From Cheilinus undulatus (lineage: Eukaryota; Chordata; Actinopteri; Labriformes; Labridae), in contig NC_054877.1 in assembly GCF_018320785.1 (NCBI RefSeq), positions 24,720,329-24,784,328 on the forward strand: a stretch of 64,000 nt of DNA. Direction: 5' to 3'. The notes under the pieces are model-generated. The model was not told the DNA's origin, did not search any database, and saw nothing but the letters and a program-made list of their open reading frames with translations. How positions within the stretch are numbered: position 1 is the first letter of the stretch; each line of letters opens with the position of its first letter. The position numbers and the translations under genes were made by a program. Shown here piece after piece: positions 34,005 to 46,100 of this stretch.

Positions 34005-34385
34005 TGCAACTGCAGATTGGCTGGCTTGCTGAACATCGACCAGCCAGCTACATTTGGACATTTTGGAAATGTGTTTTGGGTCATTATCCTGTTGTAGGAT
34101 AAAATTGGCCACAAGCAAATGCTGTCCACAGAGTATGGCAGGGCATTTCAAAATCTTGTGATAGCTTTCCTCCCCCAGTCTACCTCGTCCAAAGCCCCCC
34201 AGACCATCATGCTGCCTCCAACTCACTTGACTGATGGTTTTAGGCACTATTCTTGCATTTTTGCATTTGTTCTGCGTCTCAAAAAATGTTCTTCTGATTG
34301 ATCCAAAGACCTAAAACTTGGACTCATCTGTGCACAACACCTTTTTCCAGTCTTCCAGTGTCCAGTCCTTTTGCTCCCTTATTAT
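34005..34385 (-). mobile_element. Tc1-like transposase fragment
   Basis: On the minus strand, broken frames give DWKKVLCTDESKF, then a GGSMMVWG-like block, then LQQDNDPKHISK, the conserved catalytic-core motifs of Tc1 transposases. No terminal repeats are seen. It abuts the tail of the L2-like LINE. Confidence 0.75.
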
Positions 34386-34990
34386 TACCTCCGCCAAGGA
34401 GGTTATGTGATCGGATGGGTTTGTTCGTTTATTTGTTAGTTTGTTAGCAACATAACTCAAAAAGTCATGGACGGATTTTGATGAAATTTTCAGGAAATGT
34501 CAGAAATGGCATAAGGAAGAACTGATTAGATTTCGGGAGAGATATGGATCACCGTCTGGATCCAGGAATTTTTTAAGTATTCTGTACTATTGGGAGATAG
34601 GGCTAATGGCGGAGGTCTGCACTGTTACCACTTTACACCAGGAGATGGCGGACATGAGTAACTTCAATCCAAGCAGCAGTTTTTGGGTGTATTTCTATTC
34701 AAAGTTTTGGAGTTTATAGAGTTTGAAAGATGCACGTCTGGTCGAGGAGACGAGTCAGAGCGTAACAGAGAGAAAGACAGCAAATTGTAGCGAGAATACT
34801 CAATGCTTGGAGGAATAGAGGAATATTCACCCTCTGCCATGACTTCCAGTCGTCCGGTGAGACCATGGGTGCGTCTGATGGCACCCATAGCAAAGCCAAT
34901 GCTTTGCCTCACCGTGTTTCCACCCCACCGGGGAGGGAGTAATCGGTGAATGCCGTGGTGTATATGTATATACATATAGGTGACTATTAA
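34386..34990 (+). repeat. Interspersed repeat beginning ACCTCCGCCAAGGAGGTTATG
   Basis: The consensus-like run (ACCTCCGCCAAGGAGGTTAT, then TTTGTTCGTTTATTTGTTAG, then GGATTTTGATGAAATTTTCA, then GGATCCAGGA) is one I recognise as a widespread repeat in fish genomes of unclear class. Sequence from 34620 to 34990 continues with GC-richer, CpG-bearing DNA that gives a 103-codon minus-strand frame. It may be part of the same element. Confidence 0.55.
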
Positions 34991-35199
34991 ATTTTGATCA
35001 TAAATTGATTCAGTAAAATTAATTTAGTGTCAACGCTGTGCTTTTTAGTCCGAAAACTCGCATATTTTTTAACCTGCCTTTATTTAATATGCCGGCGATG
35101 CACAAAGAAAACAACAACGGCAATAGAAGATAAGATATGGCAGTGCTCATCCAGCTGTCGGTATGAAGGTGAGGTCCTCAGCTGCATCCAGTGACTCTT

Positions 35200-35560
35200 G
35201 AAAATGAGTGTCTTAAGTATTGAAAAGGGGTTTAAAGGCAAAAATGATGAAACGTGTTAAAATATGGAAAAAAACATGGTTAAAACTGTCAAAAAAGGGT
35301 GAAAAAGTGTGAAAATGGGTTATAAGCGACAACAATGGGTTACTAAGGCAAAATAGGCAAAAAAAAAAAAAATAATGGGTTGAAACTTGCAAAAAAACAC
35401 TTGCCTCTGGTTGTGAAAAGAGGCTAAAATGTAGCACAAATAGGCCAAAGGGGGTGATAATGTTTCAAAGAGTCAAAAAAGGGTCAGATGCATAATACAT
35501 TTAGCAAAATGGTTGGAAATAATGACAAAAGGGTTAAAAATTGGCAAAAAATAAGTGATT
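35200..35560. repeat. Degenerate AAAAGTG/AAAATGGGTT minisatellite field
   Basis: Units such as 'gtgaaaatgggtt', 'ggcaaaaaaa' and 'aaaagggtt' repeat with drift. This is the same sequence type as 19795-20900. It lies about 0.7 kb before tmie exon 1. Confidence 0.6.
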
Positions 35561-36220
35561 TGAACATTATGCTACAGGTGTTCTAATCTCATCTTTAGAA
35601 ACACCAAGAATGGAAATCCATAGTCAATTCTGAACAGAAACAAAGATCCACTCTGGTGTAGCATGCTTCAAAACTGGAGCCGTTAGCATACCAGTTCTCA
35701 TTTTACCTCACTAAAGAAGAAGTGGATTTTTACTCCCTGATTCTGAGGCAACAAATGCGATGACGCTCACAGCCATTTGCTTTACTGTCCTTTGCAGGCC
35801 ATGCTGATGGTTAAATGTACTGCCCATCCCCCCATACTGAGTTAACTGCCTGTCCCCAGCAGGATGGGCTGGCTGTAAACCACACCAGGTCTATTAATTA
35901 ATTAATGTACCCTAACTGCAGGGCTGGCTTCCTCCATTGAAATGAAGCACTTTTGTTCTGCCTGCAGTGTGAACTGCTTCTGTGTATTTGGGTTCCTGCA
36001 GAAAGGAAAGGAGAAACGGAGGTAGAGGAGAATTTCAGCAGACAACTGTGGATGGGAGGGAGCCATCAGCACCGTTGTGACCATTAATCACCCAGGGCCA
36101 TTGTGATCCTGTCCTGTAAACGGCGCCAGTGCAGGCAGGCGGGCAGACAGAGGAGGAGAGGAAGAAGAGGCAGAGGGGAGAGTGGGCAGGGTGGCTGCAG
36201 GGACAAAAAAGGGGCAAAGA

Positions 36221-36331
36221 ATGGTTGATCAGCCTGTGTGTCCACCACAGCTCCTGCTGCTGCGAGGCTGGGGAGCAGTGCTGCTGTCTCAGTGCTTGTC
36301 CTCTGTGTTCTCGCAGATCCCGGATCCTGAG
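36221..36331 (+). CDS. tmie: tmie exon 1 (signal peptide)
   Basis: 37 codons ending in phase 0 at IPDPE, with donor GTAAGA. The leucine-rich run [20 protein letters not shown] suits a signal sequence. Upstream, 36120-36220 is purine-rich 5'UTR without an in-frame ATG. Confidence 0.82.
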
Positions 36332-39300
36332 GTAAGAGCCTGATACATTACGAGTCCTCCACAGGTCTCTGGTAGGAATCATCCAGAGAATTTCTGTGTG
36401 GTGGGTACAGGTGCTCTGCTTTCTTAAGGGTTGTTATTGTCTGTGTGCTGGGCTCGCCTGACTTAATCAGGAGCATGTGAACATATGTTGAAACCTGATA
36501 CATATTATGTTCTTACAGCATGATCAGTCAGGCACCGGGTGCAAACAGGAGGATCAATGTAGCGAGTCCTTGTATGACAAGTTGTTTTTGTGCTTTTTCT
36601 CTGAAGAGAGGAGAGAAATAAGAAAGAAAATGAGACACAATCAGTTAAATCCTGTTTTTCTAAATCAAGCTTGTAAAAAGTTTGCCTCTTGTGCACAAAT
36701 GTAACAGAAAAAGTGCCATATTGCAAACAGGCCATGCCTTTATGAAGGATGCATGTTCATACAAGTTGTATGACAGAAGACAAATTGCATTATGAGAAAC
36801 CCTACTGGGTGAAATTGCTGTATGCATGCAAGAAGACAGAAGATAAAGGTGCTTTCATATTCATACCTACCCAACCCTCCTTACACATTTGTCTTTCTTT
36901 GAACCCTGCTGCATTATAAACAAACTAAAGGTCTCCAAAGGCATCAGAAAATGCTGGACACTTCGCCTCACTGACTGCGTGCATGACGTACACATAGCTT
37001 TTAAAAGGAGATAAAGGGAAGCTTGCTTTGGTGGAAGGAGCTTAATGAGGACGTGATGCTCTAGTGGGTTTACCAAGGTTATGATCAATACTCTCATCCT
37101 ACGCAGAGGGCAGACAATAAGTGACATCACTTTGCTCCCATGTGGTTCATGTAGTTATTCCACTCATCCTTCAGTTAGGGACAAATAATAAAGAAACAAT
37201 GAAAAATATATGTGTATATTGTGCACTTTAACACAAGTTTTAAGTAATCTGTTTTTTTTTTTCCTATTTTTAGATGTTAATCCCCATTTAGATCACACTA
37301 ATCTCGATTGATTAGTCCCTTAAAAGCCTTCAAAAAAGAAAACCTGACCAGACAAATCCAAACCTATTGATGAGTTGAAATGTGGTTATCTCACTGTTAA
37401 CTGGAGGTACTTTGAGGTCTGTATGTGATAACTTTGTCTTGTTTGTTACACCAGAAGAAAACTTGAGGCTTACAGCCTCTAATCCTGCCATATGAAACGG
37501 CCCAACAGAGGAAAGGACTTATCATTACATAATCACTCTTGAGGCCAATGCTGGTTTTATCTAAGAGCAGTGCTGCAAATCTATATCAAGGCTTATCCTG
37601 CTGTTGGCGTTGCATAAATACAAGTGTATTGAGCGGGATTGTTTTGCAGCATTCTTTTGAAAGTTTGCAGCCCTTTAGTGTTGTGCAGGAGACAAATGAG
37701 GGCTCTGATGGCATCTCATACTCTCACTATCGGCACTAAACCTTTGTATAGTGCATTACATTTGAGAGGAAAAAATGGTTTTGCCTTTTCCAAATGCTAC
37801 AAGCCTGGAAACAAAGAGGCTCTGGAAAAGTCCCCTGTTTGTTGAGTTTGATCGTCCTTTGGGCCGCTGTTACAGACTCTCGAAAACAAAAACAAGATGT
37901 GTGTGCTTCTTTTTTGCCTTTTAGAACTGGCAAGCATAATTTATTAGCCTAACTGCAATTTTTATATCTATGTGGGGTAGGTTTTTCAGTTAGAACTTTA
38001 CAGATTAGATATTTTGGTTATCTACTGGTGAATTATTTTACATCATCTGTTTCACCAGATTTTTCTTCAGTCATCTACAATATTCTGCACGGCACTTTGT
38101 CTAACCTGGTGCAGCTTTCTATGCCGAGGCTTTGCTGTGTCGGCCTCTGGCTCTGTGAGGTTGGAGTATGCTTGATCCTCACTATGAAAATTTAACATGT
38201 CATTGTTATGTAAGTACAGGAGGATGAAAAGAGGAGGATGAAAGAATCTGTGAATACTGAGAGTTAAATGAGATGGAAAATGAAATTAATTTTATTCGAT
38301 ACTGTCTGATGTATCAAGATCTACGGGAAACATTATTTAGAAAAGTTAAGGAACCTGGTCTTGATTTAATTTATATGGATGACAGTACTTTAATGAAATA
38401 TCTTTCTGATAATAGTTTTGCTTTGTCTGACTATCTTACTACTATAATTGGAGAGCTGTCTGTCTGGATGTCTCGATTTGCAAACCTCCAGTTGTCATTC
38501 ATACCTCTCAGAGGACTTCTTGGGTATACTGGGTCGAAACTGGAACCATGACAAAATCATAAATACAGTATGTATAGATTTTGTTTAAAATAGCAAAATA
38601 GCTGTTTCTAGCCTCAGTTTGCCCCCCCTCACGTCCCCATCCACCAAAACCGCTGATGTGCTGACGTACGCTGAGTGTAGTGCGTCACTTTGGCGTATAT
38701 ATAGTTAACTACAAGCACCCTCGCAATTTAGCTGCTTTTCTCTTAGCCTCCTTTTTTTCTCTTTCACCACAACTTAGCCTAGCTTAGCCTCACCTTCTTT
38801 TGCTGCTTCTGTCTCTCCTGCTCAGTGTGCCAGATGTTCAACTTTACCCGTCCTCCTCTACCAATAGTGGGATATGTGTTAAATGTAGTTTATCTGTAGC
38901 TCTGGAGGACAGGGTACCTCTTTAGGAAACGCACCTCCACACCACTGAATCCAATCCTTTATTCTCAGCTCTAGCTAGCCAGACCCCTTGTAGCCAGTGA
39001 AAGTCAATCTAGCAATTCATTGATGAGCTCTAACCTATGTCATGAACTATTTTAAATCTGTTATGTTTCTCTGTCTTGTTTATTGCCTGAATTATTTTTA
39101 TGCTGAGCCTAAGAGCCTAAGGCAAATTTACATCTTTATGGAACAATAAAGATGTATTCTGTTCTACGCTATTCTGGAGCAGCTGGATAGATTTTAAGCA
39201 CAAGCAAACACCAACAATGAAGAGAAGTTAGAGAGAGGGGGGAATGTCTAAAGGTTGTCCTCTTGGGTTGATCATATCGAACAGATGATTGAACAAATGT

Positions 39301-40329
39301 CCCACTTCTATAAAAACCTTTACACTCTCCACCCTTGTTGTTTCCCCCCTTGTTGTTTTTTTCTGTTCACCCTCACACTGATGTTATTAGTGAAGGCAGC
39401 AAATGTAATAAATATCATTATTCTGACCCAGTGCTTGATGGTTTATGGACCCAGGAATAGAGTTTCCAAGACAACCTTTCATTATTCAATCAGATGCAGT
39501 AGACAGGAGATTTTCTCACAATGATTTCTTATTAGAAAATCTGTGCTGTGATGGCTAAGGTAAAGTGATCCAGCTATTGATTTAGCACAATGGCTAAAAG
39601 AGTCCCCATTCCTAAGCTATAGAGAGATATGTTTAGAAATATGAGACATGTTTGTTTTGGCCTTTAAAGGTTGATATTTGACAGAGAATTAAAAAAAATG
39701 TCAGAGGATGTGACATTTTGAATACAACCATCTGTCTGCTCTCATGCCATTGAGGTGTGAAGGTTTCAGCTCTTTATGGTGTTGAGTAATATTTTTTTTT
39801 TTTTCAAAGACACATCAACAAAAGGTACAGGTGGAATGTATATTTTTTTGACCTATTGAAAAACACAGCTGTTTTTTTCAAGCCACCTTTTTTGTTTGTT
39901 TTGCTTCCATTACCACACACATTTAATCAGCATCATATGATTTAAAAAATTAAATTCACTTTCATTTCATGTTAATTTTTCTCCATAATCTCTCCCTTTT
40001 AATTTCTTCGTCTTCATTAATTTTTTCTCTACTGATTGACTACATATGTAATTCTTATTTTGAAGTCGGTCAGCTGCCTCACTGCATAGCCTTGGCATTT
40101 AATTAAGTGAGCATCCTTATCATCACTGGTTTATGTTATTTCACCTATTTACAAAAAGATCAGTGCTTTAAGGTGTAGGTAGGAAAATAGGATGGATGGA
40201 TGGATGGATGCATGGATTACTGGTTGGGTAGGTCGGTAGAATGAGCCATGGATGGGTAGAAGAATGGATGGATGGATGGACGGACGGTTGGATGGATGAA
40301 TGAATGGATGGTTGGAAAGTTGGATGGAT

Positions 40330-40380
<51 letters not shown>

Positions 40381-43188
40381 GACTCTTAGGTAACCTAAAG
40401 ATAACCTAGATAAGTTTGACGTGTTATTATGCTTGAGTTATATGGTTTGTTTTCTTCTTAAGTTTTGTTCCCTCTTGTGCATCAAAGCCTGTTTTATTTG
40501 CTGAGCCAGCTTCTTAAAAAATCCTTGTCCTCTCTTTTGTTCACAGCTTTTACCCACAGATCCCCCGAAGAAGCCTGATCCTGTCAACTCAGAGACTGTA
40601 GTTTTCTGGGGACTGCGGTTATGGCAGGTCATCGGCATCTTCTCTGTCTTTGTTTTAGCAGTTGGTCAGTATATCTCCTAAAAACATTTTGTTGAGCCTT
40701 ACCCAAAACAATCTTTAAATAGAGCACTATATTTAACGTTTAACTGAGGGCCATGTAAGTAAGACTGCAGCCATTAACAGCCAAAAAGTAGTGATGATCC
40801 CAGGCAGATAATTCCACATCCAATTATATTAGACCTGCATTCACTTGACAAGTCAAGAAAACACTCAAAACTGTTAAAAATTAAGATTGGTTTATTTAAA
40901 AGGGATGGTTTGCATGTTGGTAGCTTTAGCAGTGCTAACAATGCCATGCCATACAACTCACATACCAAAGCAATGGGCGTCAACATTCAACATAGTCTCC
41001 TTACAACTTTATCTCCTGTTTTTGGATCAAAATAGTTTAAATCCATACTGTTTCTTAGAGGTGCAATTGGTGCTATCAGGTCATTGTTGTTTACATTGTG
41101 TTACCAAGCAAGGCAGTAGCCATTAACTGTAGCTATAGTGCCTACTAGTGGAGGGCAGCTGTGTCAAAGTTTAGACCGAGTTTGCAAACCACTACTGTGA
41201 GATCAGCATCCGTCAGAACAGCAGGGAGTTAATCTGCCTGTACAATATTTAAGATTTTTTGAATCAACTTTATTCATGAACACAGCATTGCAGTTGCATT
41301 TATAAAACAATCACTTTGCAAACGTTTCAGACTGAGCAACATTTCATAAATAAAACCGGGAAAAAGGTCAGATGTCTCATCCAGGATTAAATTGTGTATA
41401 GACCCGTTTTAGGAGGAGTTATCTAAACAGTGGCTCATTTTAGCTTTGTTAACTTTAGCTAAGGCAAACAAAGCTGCACTAGCTACATAGTGAACATTGC
41501 AATGTAAGCCAAAGTAACTACCTTAGTTTTAGGTTAAGCTAACAGAGCTAAAGCTAGCCATTGTTTGCATAACTTCTTCTAAAATGGGTACATCTTTGGC
41601 AAATGTAGCATAATCTAGCATAGCTAGCATAGCTGTGATTACTGTAGCTTCAGCAACATTAGTTATGTAGCTATGTTACCTATGTAGCAATGTAACTTCA
41701 TTAGCTTTAGATTTAGCCATGTAACCTACATATAGGGTTTCCACCTTTAAAATAAAGGACACCCAACACTCCTCAGGGCCACAACCACAACAGGCCAGAG
41801 GAATGGGTTACCAGTACCATGCCTATTATTACTATTTTGAGTTTTTGGTTTTTTTTTTTCTGTTTTGTTTTGTTTTGTTTTGTTTTTTTAAGCCAGTCAG
41901 TAACACAAAGAGTGTCTTCTTAATACACTGAAAGTTGCAGTTACACTGCAATTTATTTTTAAAGAAGTGCTGTCAGTTAAAGAACGTGGTTGGAGATTTA
42001 TATTCTCTTGTTGTTTTGAAAGATACTTTTTTTTATTTGTTGTTTTGAAGGATCATATTTGACCTCTTAAACCCACGCCTCCAATATCAAAAGAAACTAT
42101 TCATAAATCCTTTACATAAGGTTTAAATAAATACATTTTTATGAACTTGAGTAGATTTGCCAACCAGTTATTTTACTTCCAATTAAGTAAAATGTATTCA
42201 AAGACACTTCCCTTTTACTTGAGTAGCTACATGACTCCTTCAGTCTCCTCCCCTTTACATCATTATATAAAAGAGCAATGTTAGCACAGTTTGAATTAAA
42301 TATTTGGCATCTGTCCGGGGGCAGTGTCTGAGATCTGCATGCAGACTGTCTTGAATGAAATAAACTTAGGTTTTGTTTTTGTCACCCTTCTTTCAGTCAT
42401 CACTCTCTGCTGTATTTTCAAATGCCGGATCCCAAGAACTAAAAAGGAAATTGAGGCACGGCACGCGCAGAGGCAGGCCGCCAAAAAATATGCCAACACG
42501 CTAGAGACGGTGCCACCTCTGAATGAGCTGACTGAGATCCCAGGATGTGAGTACCTCTACTAATATATCTCTCTCTTACTTATACAACTTCAATAATTTA
42601 GCAATAAATCAACAACATTGGAAGCACAAGCTGTTAGTCTCTGATAATGGCTGTGATGCCTTTTACCTTATTGATCGCTATTGATGCCACTGAGTCCTTT
42701 AACAATGCATCAGACAATCAGACAAATGGGAGACTGGAAAAGGATTGAATTTTTGGACATCAAAGTCCTTTTACATGACTTATTTATGCAGAGCACATGA
42801 TGCCCCCTTCAGCCCATTCTGTGATTGCTTTACACAAAAGCTTTCCACAGATCTGAGCAAGCATGTGAGTTTGAATGTCTATTTCTAAGCAGTAGAATGT
42901 TTTTCTAAATGGTCAAATCTATCAGGTCTCACAAGGCTCTGCTGTTGTAGTGCCACTTTCTGTAATTCACTTCTTTTGCTGCCTGTGTGCTGTTATACTT
43001 CTTTTCTCTTCTCTTCTCTTCTCTTCTCTTCTCTTCTCTTCTCTTCTCTCCTCTTCTCTTCTCTTCTCTCAGCTATCCCAGATGCTCCTGCCGTACAGAC
43101 GGTCTCTGAGCAGGTCGAAAGTGAGCCCTCAGTCGTTAGGCCCAGTGAAGAGCAACTCAGCTCCCTCACCTTGTCAGACACAGGATGA
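36221..43188 (+). CDS. tmie: tmie, predicted short-tail isoform (alternative last exon)
   Basis: Exons 36221-36331, 40547-40664 and 42397-42546 can instead join 43073-43188, which is also phase 1 compatible, giving 164 residues. The alternative tail starts [18 protein letters not shown] and ends [10 protein letters not shown]. It is Ser/acidic and lacks the lysine-rich sequence. An AATAAA 272 bases after the stop would allow it to be a terminal exon. I recall that alternative C-terminal TMIE isoforms have been discussed in zebrafish but cannot check that here. Transcript support is unknown. Confidence 0.65.
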
Positions 43189-46100
43189 TCTCTTCTTTTC
43201 ATCCCTCATCTTCTTTCATACAAATCATTTTTTTTTATAAATCACAGTGTCCTCATTAGTAGCTTCTCTTTCAATGTCACACAGCCAAGTGTTAGAGACT
43301 CCTTTTATTGCATCTAACAGCCACACATCCTGCCATCAGCCCATTCAGCAGTCCTTTTATCAGGACATACAAGCGCAGTATAGAAAAATATTTAAAAAAT
43401 CAGAGTGTACTAAAGTGGAAATCTAATTGAAGTGCTTTCTACATTTCCTTGGAAAGTCAAATAAAGCACTATAGAAATCTTCCAAACCTTTCTGTAATTT
43501 TTTAGACTTTCACCATTCTGAAAAGCATACATGCTGATTTTAAGATATGTGAGTGACAAACATGCACTAATAAACATCTAGAAACAAGGCACTGCAATCA
43601 ATTTCAAGTGAAGATAAACATCTCAAAGTTATTTCTGTTGTTTTTTTGTATGTCACTTGAGGCCTTAGAAATTCTTTCCTATGGTTTGCAAAGTCCATTA
43701 GATCTTAAAAACCTGTAAAGTGAAATCCAAAATTTGTGTCTTAACACACTGTTGGAATATGGTTGCTGTAAACATGTGAAAACACTGAGATTTACATGTG
43801 ACGGAATTTTGGATTGAGACTGTTAGAAAGTTTTTCACCTCTTTCCTGGCTGGGATTAATTTAGGCAGGGCAAATATGTGGGCTGCAGATGTCTATCCTG
43901 GAGCAAATTTTACTGCCTCATTTTTCCTGATTTTGAAGCTTAATTTTATAAAATTAGAGATTTTTATTTGACTGAAATTTGACCTGGGGGTTCATAACAT
44001 AGTGACCTGTCATACGACAAACCTAAATACAGATTTATTTTCACTTTACAGGGTCTTTAAACCGTGCCCCTGCTACAACACACTGTTATTATCCTCCACC
44101 ATCTTCTCACAGAAGCAGGAGAGGATAGGGAGAAGCTCACATGAAAAAAACATGTATGAAACATGTTTTAGCTTCTGAATGACACATAAACAAACTGAAT
44201 GAAGCACCATTGCTTCAGTGTGAACACAGAGCTGATTACAGTAAACCCAGAGTTTTGCCTTATCTGTCATTTTTTTTTATGGGCTATGCAACATTTCAGA
44301 CTTTCTCAAGTCACTTTGTAAGTTTCATGAACAGGAAGAGAGCGGTTTATCTCTGCCATAAACCGGCATATCACTGTCTGCCCCAGCACTTACAAAAAGC
44401 CTGCATTTATTAGGGTCTGGCTGCAGGCCATACATCTCTGACGCCCCCTTTTTTAAACTGTTCATTTGAGACGTTGTCTATGTCAGAACTTAAATACATG
44501 CTAAAACTTTAGAAATAAAATCAGATTAAACTTTTGTTTAGGGTCAGGCTCAGGGTAAAAGTAGCGGTTATGATACCTAAAGATAAAAGTAGAAAACAAG
44601 ACCTGGAATACCTAGTTACCTAATGTTTTATAAAGCTGAGTAAACAGTCTGATTATAGGAAGAAAGCGTTCCTCCTTGAAAACATTCTAATCAGCAAAGG
44701 TTACATAGCTCCGTTAGCTATGTAGATAACATAGCTACATAGCTGATCTATCTAATAAGGCTAAAGCACACAAAGTAGTTAAGTAAGCTGGATAGCTACA
44801 TTATCTGTGTAGCTACATTAGCTTTAGCTATATTTTCTAAAGCTTACATTGCTAAAGCTAACTTAGCTACACTGGCTTATGTAATAATGTTAATTACATA
44901 TCAGGCATAACTACAGTATGTTAGCTGTAACTTAAGCTAACAAAACTAAAGCAAGCCAAAATTCATCTATCTACTTCTAAAACAGGTTGATACATAATTT
45001 AATCCCAGATTAGACCTCTGACCTTTTTTGTGTTTCATTTATGAAATGTTGCTTTGTCTGTAATGTTTGCAATATGGTTATAAACAAAATGTAAAACTGG
45101 AAATATGTTGAACCACAATTATAGGACTTCTGTTCTGACAGAGGTGGGTAGGGGACTAGGTTAACCTTATGAGCAGAATGCAGCTGCCTGACTCTGTGCC
45201 AGAGAAGAGAAAAAGTCAGTTTCTGGCTCAAATCTCTGTTATGATACTTTAAATGATCGTTAGACCACTGTGGCTGATAGATTTGGCAAATTTACCTCAC
45301 AATGAACAAAAATGCAGAATTTAACTGACTGTTAACTTTCAGTAAAGGCAGTGACATCAGCTAACAATGGACTGTACTGAGATGAACTGCTCTGTGATTT
45401 TGTATTGTAGTGTTAGAGGGGCGGGGTCATTTCCACTGTGGGCTCATGACATCCATGCCCTCATATTTGCTCTGCCCACATGAAACCAAGCCAGGAAAGA
45501 GGTGAAAAACTTTCTAACGGTCTCAATCCAAAATTCAGTCGCATTCAGATCTCAGTGTTTTCACATGTTTACAGCAGCCATATTCTAACATATCTGGTGT
45601 GTTCAAAACCTTTGGATTTCACTTTACAGGGTCTTGAAAGCACAAGAATCTGTCAGCTTTGAGTAAATCATTTGATTTGTTGTTGTTTTTCATTGTCAGC
45701 AGCGAGATGGTGCATGCAGCATGCCTGTATGTGCATTGTGATTGTTTATTTCCCCGAGATACTTCTTAAAGAAAACTATCACTCCTGCTGTCTGCTGCAA
45801 GTGTGAATAAATCTGATTTTTCCTGTCAGCTACACTGGTCTCAGCTGTTTTTCTGCATTCTCCTTTTCCTCTCTCTTTCTCTGAGGACTCTGGTTTGGTT
45901 CCTTGTGTGCTATCCCAGCTGCTTAGCTGTGGCCTTTTCAGGTTAAGAAATGTGACAAATAGGGACTGACATCTGTCTCTGCCTGTTCCTCTACATGTGA
46001 CATTATGCATTTAGATGCACCAATGCATTCATCGATTATTGCGTGGTTAATTACAGGGAGGAAAATAAAGCACTCAGATGTCAATAGGTTTTTTTTCTTG

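Larger units (their letters stand above)
36332..40546. other. tmie intron 1
   Basis: This 4.2-kb intron contains two LINE pieces (38.27-39.18 kb) and GGAT/GATA tandem repeats at 40.19-40.38 kb. I recognise nothing else in it. Confidence 0.55.

Noticed and set aside
36035-36382. 115-codon minus-strand frame opposite tmie exon 1
   Set aside because: It is antisense to the signal-peptide exon, with no recognisable domain.
42976-43240. Plus-strand frames starting in the CTCTT array (MLPVCCYTS..., MPLSVIH...)
   Set aside because: Their N-terminal parts translate the microsatellite intron end. Only the part after the acceptor at 43072 is likely coding.
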